From assembly GCA_946886845.1 (NCBI GenBank), contig CAMPJH010000003.1, forward strand, positions 1-28,496: DNA of 28,496 nt, written 5' to 3'. The notes beneath the pieces were generated by a model. It saw only the letters and a list, made by a program, of their open reading frames with translations, had not been told where the DNA came from and did not search any database. Numbering within the stretch: the first letter of the stretch is position 1; every line of letters starts with the position of its first letter. Position numbers and translations under genes: made by a program. This stretch comes from an uncultured Sphingomonas sp. (GTDB lineage: Bacteria > Pseudomonadota > Alphaproteobacteria > Sphingomonadales > Sphingomonadaceae). Below, piece by piece: positions 10,331-20,918 of the stretch.

Positions 10331-10891
10331 TCAGCCGCCCGACTGCCAGGCGCGGATGGCGTCGGTCGGGAACAGGAACATCCAGATGTTCAGCGTCAGA
10401 TTGTCGCGCACCGCGGCCAGCGCCGCCAGCTCGAGAGCGATGGCGATCGCCGCCGTTACCGGCCACGGCAGCTTGCGCGCCAGCCAGAAGCCGGCCGCCA
10501 TCATGGCGATGTCCATCATCGTGTTGACGACGCTGTCGCCGGTGTAGCCGATGGCGATGGTCGCCTCGCGGTAACGCTGGATCGTCCACTCGGTGTTTTC
10601 GAAGATCTCCCAGGCGGTTTCGAGTCCAAGGGCCGTAAGGAAGCGCCACTCGACCGGCCAGCGGCGCGCCACCAGCCACAAGGCCAGGTAAAACAGGAAG
10701 CCGTGGATGACATGGCTCGGCGAGTACCAGTCGGCCAGCATCTGGCTGGTCCGGGGGCTGTCTCCCGAGCTAACCCACAGGTCGATGTCGCCGCAGGTGC
10801 AGATTGCCGGCCGTCCCATCGCCAGCAGGATCGCCGCCGTCGCGCCGACAATCAGCAAAGCCGCAAGGGCGGTGCGGGATCGGCGAGCCAT
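10331..10891 (-). CDS. DUF2585 (UPF0314) membrane protein of unknown function
   Basis: The 186 residues match the UPF0314/DUF2585 family along their whole length. Family landmarks are PAICTCGDIDLW after the first helix, WYSPSHVIHGFLFY, AWEIFENTEW, RYREATIAIGYTGDSVVN and the C-terminal DNLTLNIWMFLFPTDAI. An N-terminal helix and about three further helices suggest an inner-membrane protein. The conserved His, Glu, Arg and Asp residues in or near membrane segments suggest an enzyme or binding site, but no function is known to me. It reads toward the pagL-like gene and may form a two-gene envelope operon with it. It is divergent from corA with a 63-base gap. Confidence 0.88.
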   Translation of the reverse strand: MARRSRTALAALLIVGATAAILLAMGRPAICTCGDIDLWVSSGDSPRTSQMLADWYSPSHVIHGFLFYLALWLVARRWPVEWRFLTALGLETAWEIFENTEWTIQRYREATIAIGYTGDSVVNTMMDIAMMAAGFWLARKLPWPVTAAIAIALELAALAAVRDNLTLNIWMFLFPTDAIRAWQSGG

Positions 10892-10954
10892 GCCTTTGCG
10901 TAGCAGAGTGCGGCGGCTTGCAAAGCCCGCGGCTTCAGTCGATCAATCGCGGCC

Positions 10955-11938
10955 ATGCTTCGCGCTTATGGGCCAGGGTGCCAGGGACAATTGATCGACG
11001 CCGAGCGGGAGAAGATTCCGGATTCCGCGACGTGGATCGACCTCGATCAGCCGACCGACGCCGAAGAGCGGCTGGTCGAGCGTTGTCTCGGCCTCGACGT
11101 GCCGACGCCCGAGGATTTGAAGGAAATCGAGCCGTCCAGCCGCCTCTACGAGCGGGACGGCGCCATCTACATGACGATGAGCACCTTGTGGGGAGTCCAG
11201 GACGGCGAGCCGGCAGCGGCGCCGATCGGCTTCGTCCTGGCGGGAAAGCACTTGGTGACGGTTCGCTACGTGACTCCGAAGCCGTGGCTCGGCTTCATCG
11301 CGCTTGTGCTTCGCGAGCCGGACATCGTGAAGGACAGCGTCACCGCTCTCGTCCGGTTGCTGGACACGATCATCGAGCGGCTCGCTGACGAACTCGAAGC
11401 GTCGAGCGACGAGCTCGACGATATTTCACGGCACATCTTCCGGCGCGAGGATCAGGAGCCGGAACATCGGCGGCGCATGCCGGCGAACCGGCTTGGGGCG
11501 CTTATCAACCGCATCGGCCGCGCCCAGGCGCTTCTGGCAAGGATCCGTGAGACAGCGGTCAGCACCGGGCGCTTGGTCAGCTTCCTCGATGCGACCGAGC
11601 GGATCCAGGCCGAGCCGAGGAATCGCGACCGCGTGCAAAGCTTGGCAGCGGACGTCAGCTCGCTGGTCGAGCACAGCGCATTCCTGGCGAGCAACCTTTC
11701 GTTTCTTCTTCAGGCGTCGCTCGGCCTGATCAGCGTCGAGCAGAACGCCGCGATCAAGGTGTTCTCGGTCGCGGCGGTGGTGTTGCTGCCGCCGGCGCTG
11801 GTTGCCGGAATCTACGGAATGAACTTCGACCACATGCCGGAGCTGGATTGGTTCGCCGGTTATCCGTGGGCGCTCGGGCTGATGCTGGCGAGCGCGATCC
11901 TGCCTTATTGGTGGTTCAAGCGTCGCGGATGGCTTTAG
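10955..11938 (+). CDS. corA: CorA-family magnesium/cobalt transport protein
   Basis: CorA is a pentameric inner-membrane channel for Mg2+ (and Co2+). The 327-residue protein has a large soluble N-terminal domain (WIDLDQPTDAEE near residue 26, EIEPSSRLYERDGAIY around 55-70), a long helical stretch, and two C-terminal membrane helices. The pore signature Gly288-Met289-Asn290 closes the first helix, and the second ends in a basic tail. No convincing ribosome site precedes ATG 10955, but the family N terminus needs this start. Its TAG interlocks with the stop of the convergent small gene. An NRAMP-like metal transporter lies 340 bases downstream on the same strand. Confidence 0.94.
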   Translation: MLRAYGPGCQGQLIDAEREKIPDSATWIDLDQPTDAEERLVERCLGLDVPTPEDLKEIEPSSRLYERDGAIYMTMSTLWGVQDGEPAAAPIGFVLAGKHLVTVRYVTPKPWLGFIALVLREPDIVKDSVTALVRLLDTIIERLADELEASSDELDDISRHIFRREDQEPEHRRRMPANRLGALINRIGRAQALLARIRETAVSTGRLVSFLDATERIQAEPRNRDRVQSLAADVSSLVEHSAFLASNLSFLLQASLGLISVEQNAAIKVFSVAAVVLLPPALVAGIYGMNFDHMPELDWFAGYPWALGLMLASAILPYWWFKRRGWL

Positions 11939-12123
11939 GCGTCGGCGACCTCGCTCGGCATCGGCTCGGGCTCATTCGACGATGCGCCGTGGCGGCGGGC
12001 CAGCGCCGCATAAGCGAGCGCCAGCTGACCGGCGATCTCCGACTGCTCGCTTTCGTCGTGGCAGGTCGCAGCGGCCCGGGCTTCGGCTGCGCGCCGACGG
12101 AAATATTCGCCGTCATGGGCCAT
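11935..12123 (-). CDS. Small protein of 62 residues, unknown function
   Basis: Reading from ATG 12123 gives MAHDGEYFRRRAAEARAAAT followed by a helical, charged stretch, a segment ALAYAALARRHG, and a polar, proline-containing end. A GGAGGT Shine-Dalgarno sequence lies seven bases upstream of this ATG, which strongly supports a real start although the frame stays open far upstream. Small proteins beginning with a Y-x-R-R-R-A-type helix are common in alphaproteobacteria and are annotated as hypothetical. It has no signal peptide or membrane helix. The stop TAA is interlocked with the corA TAG. I do not know its function. Confidence 0.8.
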   Translation of the reverse strand: MAHDGEYFRRRAAEARAAATCHDESEQSEIAGQLALAYAALARRHGASSNEPEPMPSEVADA

Positions 12124-12280
12124 GCGCGTAACCTCCATCGTCGCCAAGGATGTCGAATGTTTCTTAGCGGAAGCGGCGGTTCGGCGGGAGTCGATGGGCT
12201 TCATCCCAGCCCGGTGCGCCGTCGGCCGGGCGCAACCGGAACCGACTGAGGCCGTTTCGACCGGCTGACCAGGAGACAAT

Positions 12281-13597
12281 GTGAGCAAACCCCCGTCAGA
12301 GTCGAACAAGCACACGAGGTTTGAGGCCGCAGCGACGCACGCAAGGCGCAAGCTGCAGCTTGGTTTTGGCCGGCTCGGCCCCGGCCTGATCACCGGCGCC
12401 GCGGACGACGACCCCAGCGGCATCGCCACTTACTCGCAAGCCGGCGCCCAATTCGGCCTCAACATGCAATGGACGTTGGTCTTGACCTATCCGATGATGG
12501 TCGCGGTGCAGGAGATCTGCGCGCGAATCGGACGGGTCACCGGCAGCGGCCTCGCCGCGAACCTGCTTTGCATATTGCCCCGACCGGCGGTCGCAGCACT
12601 GGTCACATTGTTGTTCGTCGCCAACACCATCAACATTGGCGCCGACATTGCCGCGATGGGGGCTGCAGCCGAGCTGCTCATCGGATCGGGCGCGACCGCA
12701 TTCACGATTCTCGCAGCGGCGGCGTCGCTGCTCCTGCAGATCTTCGTTCCGTACCACCGCTACGTGCATTATTTGAAATGGCTGACCCTGGTCCTGTTCG
12801 CTTATGTCGGCGTGGTTTTCGCGGTCCAGATCGACTGGGCCGAGGTGGCGACCCGGATCGTCGCCCCGCAGGCGGAGATCTCGCCGGCCTGGATGACGAT
12901 GATCGTCGCCGTCTTCGGCACGACGATCAGCCCCTATCTCTTCTTCTGGCAGACCGCCGAAGAGATCGAAGACATGGAGATGAAGCACCAGCCCGACCTC
13001 AAGCATATGGATCCGGCGGCCGCGCGGCTGCAGCTGAAAAGGGTCGGGGTCGACACTTTCACCGGCATGGCGATCTCGAACATCGTCGCTTTCTTCATCA
13101 TGCTGACGACCGCGGTGACGCTCAATCGCTCGGGCATCACCGATATCGAAACGTCGGCCCAGGCGGCCGACGCGCTGCGGCCGATCGCCGGCCAGTTCGC
13201 GTTCCTCCTGTTCAGCCTCGGCATCATCGGCACCGGCTTCCTCGCGGTTCCGGTGCTGGCCGGATCGGCGGCTTATGCCGCATGCGATACGTGGGGACTG
13301 CCAAAGGGGCTCGAGAAGAATCCGCGCGAAGCGAAGGCTTTTTACGGCGTCATCGGGGCGGGGATGGCGATCGCGCTCGCCGTGCTCTGGTCGCCGCTCG
13401 ACCCGATCAAGATGCTGTTCTGGAGTGCCGTCGTGAACGGCGTGATTTCGGTCCCGATCCTGGGCGCGATGATGATCGTCGCGCGGCGCCGCAAGCAGAT
13501 GGGCGAGTTCGTCGCCAGTCCCTGGCAGCTGATTCTCGGGTGGGCGGCGACCTTGGTCATGGGCGCCGCCGTGGTCGGGATGTTGGCGCTCGGCTGA
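12281..13597 (+). CDS. NRAMP-related divalent metal transporter with non-canonical binding motifs
   Basis: The 438-residue protein has about eleven membrane helices and NRAMP-family architecture (LGPGLITGAADDDPSGIATY at the first helix). In classical Mn/Fe NRAMPs the substrate site is built by DPGN in helix 1 and M-P-H in helix 6. Here these are Asp44-Pro45-Ser46-Gly47 and Ser217-Pro218-Tyr219 (GTTISPYLFFWQ). The soft Met ligand is therefore absent, and the Asn is replaced. This branch is widespread in bacteria but its substrate is not clear from sequence; calling it MntH would be unsafe. Start GTG 12281 has AGGAG five bases upstream. A 157-base gap separates it from the small divergent gene; I see no clear promoter there. 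Confidence 0.88.
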   Translation: MSKPPSESNKHTRFEAAATHARRKLQLGFGRLGPGLITGAADDDPSGIATYSQAGAQFGLNMQWTLVLTYPMMVAVQEICARIGRVTGSGLAANLLCILPRPAVAALVTLLFVANTINIGADIAAMGAAAELLIGSGATAFTILAAAASLLLQIFVPYHRYVHYLKWLTLVLFAYVGVVFAVQIDWAEVATRIVAPQAEISPAWMTMIVAVFGTTISPYLFFWQTAEEIEDMEMKHQPDLKHMDPAAARLQLKRVGVDTFTGMAISNIVAFFIMLTTAVTLNRSGITDIETSAQAADALRPIAGQFAFLLFSLGIIGTGFLAVPVLAGSAAYAACDTWGLPKGLEKNPREAKAFYGVIGAGMAIALAVLWSPLDPIKMLFWSAVVNGVISVPILGAMMIVARRRKQMGEFVASPWQLILGWAATLVMGAAVVGMLALG

Positions 13598-13684
13598 ACC
13601 CTTGGCTTTGCGGGCGCGTTGCCGGGTTGCTAAGGGGCGCGGGCCGCTGCACCCGCGGCATCGCAGCAACGCCAAGGACCCAGG

Positions 13685-16359
<2,675 letters not shown>

Positions 16360-16363
<4 letters not shown>

Positions 16364-16716
16364 CTGAGCTGGTCGCCTCCTGCCATTGCGGGCGGGCGAC
16401 CATCACTCTGCCGCGCAAGCCCGAATCGGTCACCCAGTGCAATTGCAGCCTGTGCACGAAGACGGGCTTCCGCGGCGTCTATTTCCCGTCGGAGGAATTG
16501 GTCATCGAGGGTGAGTTCGATTCCTACGTGCGCGAAGATCTCAAGCAGCCGTATCTCGCCAATCACCGCTGCAAGACCTGCGGAATCCTGACGCACTGGA
16601 CGCCGCTGAGCGACCCTCCGCACGAGCGGGTCGGAGTCAACGTGCGCCTGATCGATGACGCGGTGCTGGAAGGCGTGCCCGTCAAACAGGTCGACGGAGC
16701 GAACTGGGACGAATGA
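16360..16716 (+). CDS. GFA-family (CENP-V/GFA domain) zinc protein
   Basis: The 118-residue protein has the GFA fold's zinc ligands: Cys8 and Cys10 (SCHCG), Cys27, Cys29 and Cys32 (CNCSLC), and Cys71 and Cys74 (CKTCG). GFA stands for glutathione-dependent formaldehyde-activating enzyme, but most members are uncharacterised and the original activity is disputed. It is the full length for a single-domain member. It overlaps acnA by four bases and the next gene by four bases, so it is likely made from the acnA mRNA. The proximity may mean a housekeeping or redox role, but that is inference. Confidence 0.9.
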
Positions 16717-16985
16717 CGACAGCCGAAATTGCGGTCGAAATCGCCGGTTGGAGCGGCGCGGTGCTGATCCTGCTCGCTTATTTGCTGCTGTCGCTTGGCA
16801 AGCTGACCGGCCAGTCGCCCGTCTACCAGTGGATGAATGTGGTCGGCGGCGCCGGTTTCGTGGTCAACGGCTGGTGGCACGGCGCGCTGCCGTCGGCGGC
16901 GCTCAATGTGGTTTGGATGATGATCGGGGGATTTGCGTTATGGCGGATCTGGGCAAAGCGGCGGTCGTCGACCTCAGCCATGTGA
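16713..16985 (+). CDS. Small three-helix membrane protein (CBU_0592-like)
   Basis: The 90 residues contain three hydrophobic segments: about 10-29 (WSGAVLILLAYLLLSLG), 44-58 (VGGAGFVVNGWWHG) and 61-80 (SAALNVVWMMIGGFALWRIW), ending in a basic tail. The pattern with Q-x-x-N in the loop and W-H-G-A-x-P-S-A-x-x-N-x-x-W in the last part resembles the CBU_0592 family of unknown function. The start overlaps the GFA gene by ATGA. The 3' end overlaps the cyclase gene by 46 bases in another frame, which is longer than the other overlaps here. No function can be assigned. Confidence 0.8.
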   Translation: MTTAEIAVEIAGWSGAVLILLAYLLLSLGKLTGQSPVYQWMNVVGGAGFVVNGWWHGALPSAALNVVWMMIGGFALWRIWAKRRSSTSAM

Positions 16986-17614
16986 TCGAGCATGGCATGA
17001 CGACCTACAAGGGCCTTCCGGGACCGCACATCTGCGACTTCTGGACCCGCGAAAGCACGGTCGGAAAATATGACGAAGGCGCGACCTTCCAGATCGGCCG
17101 GATCGACATGGTCGCCAACACCGGCACCTATGTCGACAGCCCCTTCCACCGCTATGCCGACGGCAAGGATTTGGCGGAGCTTCCGCTCGAATCGCTCGCC
17201 GATCTGCCCGGAATCGTCATCGGCCGCCCGTTCGAGAACGGCCTGGCGACCGATGTCGCCGACCTCGAGCGCTTCGACGTTCGCGGCAAGGCGGTGCTGG
17301 TCCACACCGGCTGGGACCGGCACTGGCGGACCGATGCTTATGGCGTCGACCATCCGTTCCTGACCGCCGGGGCAGCCGAGTGGCTGGCCGAAAACGGCGC
17401 CGTGATGGTCGGCATCGACAGTAACAATATCGACGATTCGAGCGGCCGAAGCCGTCCGGTGCACACCATCCTGCTCGGCGCCGAAATCCCGATCTGCGAG
17501 CATATGACCGGCCTCGACCGCCTGCCGGACCAGGGCTTCCGCTTCACCGCCGTGCCGCCCAAGGTGCGCGGCATGGGCAGCTTTCCCGTTCGGGCCTACG
17601 CTCTGCTCGGCTGA
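16940..17614 (+). CDS. Cyclase-family (kynurenine formamidase-like) protein with substituted metal ligands
   Basis: The 224-residue product has the cyclase/KynB fold: it opens with VVDLSHVIEHGMTTYKGLPG, and has VLVHTGWDRHW in the middle and GIDSNNIDD later. The metal motif of the family is H-x-G-T-H-x-D. Here the corresponding residues are Asn60, Tyr64 and Asp66 in NTGTYVDSPFHRYADG, with His70 kept. Two of the three first-shell ligands of kynurenine formamidase are therefore replaced, so the metal or mechanism probably differs. I chose ATG 16940 because the first strand (VVDLSH) is needed, although this overlaps the upstream gene by 46 bases. It converges with the ygfZ-like gene, overlapping it by 19 bases. 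Confidence 0.85.
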   Translation: MADLGKAAVVDLSHVIEHGMTTYKGLPGPHICDFWTRESTVGKYDEGATFQIGRIDMVANTGTYVDSPFHRYADGKDLAELPLESLADLPGIVIGRPFENGLATDVADLERFDVRGKAVLVHTGWDRHWRTDAYGVDHPFLTAGAAEWLAENGAVMVGIDSNNIDDSSGRSRPVHTILLGAEIPICEHMTGLDRLPDQGFRFTAVPPKVRGMGSFPVRAYALLG

Positions 17615-18306
17615 GCCAGCGCCGGCTTCAGCCAATCGGGGACGATGGCGTTGCCGGGAATGGCGTCGACCCGCGCGTGAGCTACGGAGAGGTCGAGCTC
17701 GGGATATTCAACCCGAGTCCGCTCGCCGCCGCCCATGAGCACGAGCAGCCGACGGTTGACCTTGCCGCGCCAGTTCATTCGCGCCGTGTTCTCCTGGCCG
17801 ACGAAGCAGCCCTTGGTGAAGCTGACGCCGTTCAACTCGGCCGCATTGCATTCCAGCCAGAGGATGTCGCCGAGCTCTGCGCGGCCCTCGCAGACACCAA
17901 GCCGGAGCCGGTGCTCGAGCCAGCCGGTCGCGGGCTCATCGGCAGGCGCGAGCCAGCGGCGGCCCAGTGCGGCCAGGCGCGGATCGGCGACGCCCTCGTC
18001 GCCATCCCTTGACCAGTGGATGGCAAGCGATGCGTCCGGCGCGATGTCGATCTTGCGCCGGAGCCGGTAGATCGCCAGCCGCTTGACGAGGTCGTCCACG
18101 GCCGCACTCTCGCAGTCCAGCAATAGGTCGTCGCCCTGCGGCCAGATGAGGAAATCGAACAGGCATTTCCCCTGCGGCGTGAGTAACCCCGCCCAGACCG
18201 GCAACTCTCCGCTGACGTCATTGGTGACCAACCCCTGGAGGAATCCTCGAACATCTTGGCCGGAAAGCCGGACGAGCGCGCGATCGGTCAGGGTGGTAGC
18301 GGCCAT
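17596..18306 (-). CDS. ygfZ: YgfZ/GcvT-like folate-binding protein
   Basis: YgfZ-type proteins bind tetrahydrofolate and assist repair or assembly of some iron-sulfur proteins, such as MiaB. The 236-residue protein carries the diagnostic motif KGCFVGQENTAR (Lys165 to about Arg176) with Cys167, the equivalent of the functionally important cysteine of E. coli YgfZ. RALVRLSGQDVRGFLQGLVTND at the N terminus is also typical. It is shorter than the E. coli protein, as usual for alphaproteobacteria. Start ATG 18306 lies only 22 bases from the pyrC start on the other strand. The gene encoding aconitase, an iron-sulfur enzyme, lies nearby, but a functional link is only inference. Confidence 0.88.
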   Translation of the reverse strand: MAATTLTDRALVRLSGQDVRGFLQGLVTNDVSGELPVWAGLLTPQGKCLFDFLIWPQGDDLLLDCESAAVDDLVKRLAIYRLRRKIDIAPDASLAIHWSRDGDEGVADPRLAALGRRWLAPADEPATGWLEHRLRLGVCEGRAELGDILWLECNAAELNGVSFTKGCFVGQENTARMNWRGKVNRRLLVLMGGGERTRVEYPELDLSVAHARVDAIPGNAIVPDWLKPALAQPSRA

Positions 18307-18309
18307 GCC

Positions 18310-18321
18310 CCTTAGCTAAGG
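18310..18321. promoter_or_regulatory. 12-base palindrome supplying ribosome binding sites in both directions
   Basis: CCTTAGCTAAGG is a perfect palindrome centred in the 22-base ygfZ/pyrC gap. On the plus strand its right half forms AAGGAG, five bases before the pyrC GTG. On the minus strand its left half forms AAGGGG close to the ygfZ ATG (three bases after AAGG, a short spacing). It may also be an operator. The palindrome is directly visible; its double role is inferred. Confidence 0.5.
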
Positions 18322-18328
18322 AGCCGGC

Positions 18329-19363
18329 GTGGCAATGCAAACGCTCACCCTTCGCCGTCCCGACGATTGGCACGTGCATTTGCGCGACGGGGAGATGCTC
18401 CGCCTGGTGGCGCCGTTCACCGCCCGCCAGTTCGCCCGGGCGATCGTCATGCCGAACCTGCTGCCGCCGGTGACCAGCGTCGCGGCGGCGGAAGAGTATC
18501 GCCAGCGGATCGTCGCGGTGACGGGCCCTGACTTCACGCCGCTGATTACCTGCTATCTGACCGATGAGAGCGACCCCGACGTGATTGCCGCCGGCTTTGA
18601 AGGCCGCGTCTGGACCGCAGCCAAGCTCTATCCCGCCAACGCGACGACCAATTCGGCGTTCGGGGTGACCGACATCCGCAACATCTATCCGGCCCTCGAA
18701 CGGATGCAGGCGATCGGCATGGTGCTGTGCATCCACGGCGAGGTGACCGACCCCGACGTCGATATTTTCGACCGCGAGGCGGTGTTCGTCGAGCGGGTGC
18801 TCGGTCCGCTGACCCGCGACTTTCCCGAGCTCAAGGTCGTGCTCGAGCATATCACCACGGCCGAGGCGGCGGATTACGTCGAAACCAGCGGCCCGAGCGT
18901 CGCCGCGACCATCACCCCGCACCACTTGGTCATCAACCGCAATGCGCTGTTCGACCGCGGAATTCGCCCGCATGCTTATTGCCTGCCGGTCGCCAAGCGC
19001 GAGCGTCACCGCCAGGCGGTACGGCGGGCAGCGACCTCTGGATCGCCGAAATTCTTCCTCGGCACCGACAGCGCCCCGCATGCCCGCCATGCCAAGGAAT
19101 CGGCGTGCGGCTGCGCCGGAATATTCAACGCGCCCTACGCGCTGGAAACCTATGCGACGGTGTTCGACGAGGAGGGCGCGCTCGACAGGCTGGAGGCGTT
19201 CGCTTCGGAACATGGGCCGCGCTTCTACGGCCTGCCGCTGAACGAGGGCACGGTGACGCTCGAACGCGCCCCGGTCGATATTCCCGACGCGCTTGGCATC
19301 GCGGACATCGAGCTGGTGCCATTCCTCGCCGGCACTCAGCTCGGATGGACCTTCGCCGACTAA
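18329..19363 (+). CDS. pyrC: Dihydroorotase, class II (PyrC)
   Basis: PyrC closes carbamoyl-aspartate to dihydroorotate in pyrimidine synthesis. The 344 residues match the E. coli-type enzyme. The binuclear zinc site is complete: His15 and His17 (DWHVHLRDG), the carboxylated Lys99 ([17 protein letters not shown]), His in CIHGEV and LEHITT, and the catalytic Asp in [20 protein letters not shown] is also present. GTG 18329 is preferred over the ATG two codons later because AAGGAG is five bases upstream of the GTG and eleven from the ATG. It is divergent from the ygfZ-like gene. The stop TAA interlocks with the stop of the convergent sugar dehydrogenase (CTAA). Confidence 0.97.
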   Translation: MAMQTLTLRRPDDWHVHLRDGEMLRLVAPFTARQFARAIVMPNLLPPVTSVAAAEEYRQRIVAVTGPDFTPLITCYLTDESDPDVIAAGFEGRVWTAAKLYPANATTNSAFGVTDIRNIYPALERMQAIGMVLCIHGEVTDPDVDIFDREAVFVERVLGPLTRDFPELKVVLEHITTAEAADYVETSGPSVAATITPHHLVINRNALFDRGIRPHAYCLPVAKRERHRQAVRRAATSGSPKFFLGTDSAPHARHAKESACGCAGIFNAPYALETYATVFDEEGALDRLEAFASEHGPRFYGLPLNEGTVTLERAPVDIPDALGIADIELVPFLAGTQLGWTFAD

Positions 19364-20289
19364 GCCGGAGGCGGATCGACCGTCCGGCGGTTGCCGACCA
19401 GCAGGCAGTCGGCGACCAGGCGCAGTGGCCGGACATCGACGTCGCTGCGCCGCTCGTCGATGAGGTCGACGAACCGGCGGTAGATGTCGGCATATTCCCC
19501 GGCGCCGGGCGTCTCTCGTGGCTCGCCGTCGATCGCCAGCCGCTTGCCGCCGTCGGTGAGCCGCACCTCGCGGCCGTCGGCGGTCCGAACCTCGACGGTC
19601 CATTCCTCGCCGCCGCTTCGCCGCCAGTCGAGGCTGCAGGTCAGCGCGCCCTCGGCGGCTTGGCTGGCGAATTTCACTTCGGCCGCAATTGGCGTCTGAG
19701 CGCCTTCCGGGAAGCACAGCTCCGCCTGGTCCACGATCAGCGTCCCGGGAAAGATTTTCGTCGCGATCGAGAAGGCGTTGATTCCCGGGTCGAACACGCC
19801 GAACCCGCCGGCTTCCCAGATCCAGCGCTGGCCCGGGTGCCATTTGCGCACATCCTCGTGCCAGCGGATCGTCATCGAATCGATTCGCTTGCCGGCGAGC
19901 GCGGCGGCGGCGGCTTCGACCGCGGGGTTATGGCGGGCGTGCCACGTTGCGAACAGGGTCCGCTGCTGAGCCTCGGCGATGCAGGTGAGATCCTCGATTT
20001 CCGTCAGTGTCGCCGCCGGCGGCTTTTCGAGGAGGACGTGGAGCCCCGCCTCGAGGCAGGCGCGGGCGATCTCGTAGCGCGGCTTGGGCGGAGTGGTGAT
20101 TGCCGCCGCCTGCAGTCCCTCGACCTGCTCGATCAGCTCGCGCCAATCCTTGAACGCCGGCTCCGGGCCTTTGCCCGACCGGCTCGAACTGGCCGCGAGC
20201 CTGAAGCGGGGATTGGCCTCGATCGACGGCACGTGCTCGTCTTCGGCGATCTTGCCGAAGCCGATGATGGCGATCGGTATGGGCGTCAT
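19360..20289 (-). CDS. Gfo/Idh/MocA-family D-galactose 1-dehydrogenase (probable)
   Basis: The 309-residue protein has an N-terminal NAD(P)-binding motif, [16 protein letters not shown], and the family E-K-P motif in [12 protein letters not shown] (around residue 87). It resembles the D-galactose/L-arabinose 1-dehydrogenases of Pseudomonas and Azospirillum, which oxidise the sugar at C1 to a lactone in the cytoplasm. Its start overlaps the stop of the KDPGal aldolase by ATGA, and kinase, lactonase and dehydratase genes adjoin. The context makes galactose the most likely substrate; arabinose or fucose remain possible. It is the last gene of the leftward operon and its TAG interlocks with the pyrC stop. 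Confidence 0.85.
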   Translation of the reverse strand: MTPIPIAIIGFGKIAEDEHVPSIEANPRFRLAASSSRSGKGPEPAFKDWRELIEQVEGLQAAAITTPPKPRYEIARACLEAGLHVLLEKPPAATLTEIEDLTCIAEAQQRTLFATWHARHNPAVEAAAAALAGKRIDSMTIRWHEDVRKWHPGQRWIWEAGGFGVFDPGINAFSIATKIFPGTLIVDQAELCFPEGAQTPIAAEVKFASQAAEGALTCSLDWRRSGGEEWTVEVRTADGREVRLTDGGKRLAIDGEPRETPGAGEYADIYRRFVDLIDERRSDVDVRPLRLVADCLLVGNRRTVDPPPA

Positions 20290-20918
20290 CGGCCACCCAC
20301 CGCCGCGACATAGGCACGCGCCTTGGCGAGCGTTTCTTCGGCAGACTGGCCAGGCCTGTAGAGGCCGCCGCCGAGGCCGAAGCCGTCAGCTCCTGCGTCT
20401 AGCCAGGCGCCAATCGATTCCGGCGTGACTCCGCCGACAATGATCAGCGGGACGTCGTTCGGAAGCACCGCCTTGAGCGCTTTGACGACAGCCGGCGAAG
20501 CGGCTTCGGCCGGGAATAGCTTGAGCGCGTGCGCGCCGGCTTCGAGCGCGGCGAAGGCCTCGGTCGGAGTGAAAATGCCGGGCGAGGAAATCATCCCGGA
20601 TCCGACCGTCGCCGCGATTACCGCCGGATTCATGTTGGGCGAGACGATGATCCGGCCGCCGGCCTGTTTCACCTTCTGGACGTCGGCCGGGTCGAGGACG
20701 GTCCCGGCGCCGACCAGCGCCTCCTCGCCGATTGCCTCGGCTATGGCGCCGATGCTGGCGAACGGCTCGGGCGAGTTGAGCGGCACCTCGATGATCCGGA
20801 TGCCGCCGTCGAGCAGCGCTTTGCCGATGCCGACGGCGTCCGCTGGAGTCACGCCGCGGATGATCCCGATCAGCGGGCATGGTTCGAAATGGCGGTCGAA
20901 TAGCTCCCTCGCGCTCAT
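20286..20918 (-). CDS. dgoA: 2-dehydro-3-deoxy-6-phosphogalactonate aldolase
   Basis: This class I aldolase splits KDPGal into pyruvate and glyceraldehyde 3-phosphate, the last step of galactonate catabolism. The 210 residues have the KDPG/KDPGal aldolase barrel with Glu44 (IIEVPLNSPEP) and the Schiff-base Lys133 (HALKLFPAE). The EVPLNSPEP form is typical of the galactonate aldolase (DgoA) rather than the glucose-type Eda, which has EVTLRT. GAGTVLD and IVGGVTPES are also present. ATG 20918 overlaps the dgoK stop by ATGA, and its own stop overlaps the dehydrogenase start by ATGA. The longer open frame running upstream is antisense noise over dgoK. I consider the assignment firm. Confidence 0.94.
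   Translation of the reverse strand: MSARELFDRHFEPCPLIGIIRGVTPADAVGIGKALLDGGIRIIEVPLNSPEPFASIGAIAEAIGEEALVGAGTVLDPADVQKVKQAGGRIIVSPNMNPAVIAATVGSGMISSPGIFTPTEAFAALEAGAHALKLFPAEAASPAVVKALKAVLPNDVPLIIVGGVTPESIGAWLDAGADGFGLGGGLYRPGQSAEETLAKARAYVAAVGGR

Noticed and set aside
12238..12256. GGAAC ... CGTT pair upstream of the NRAMP-like gene resembling an EcfG general-stress promoter
   Set aside because: The spacer is 10 bases, whereas this promoter class needs about 16-17.
12296..13675. Open frame of 459 codons on the minus strand opposite the NRAMP-like gene
   Set aside because: It mirrors the membrane-protein gene codon by codon, is rich in Arg/Gly/Asp and has no ribosome site. Long antisense frames are expected in GC-rich DNA.
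18218..19843. Open frame of 541 codons on the minus strand across pyrC, the ygfZ start and the dehydrogenase end
   Set aside because: It covers three well-supported genes in the wrong frame and its translation has no recognisable domain.
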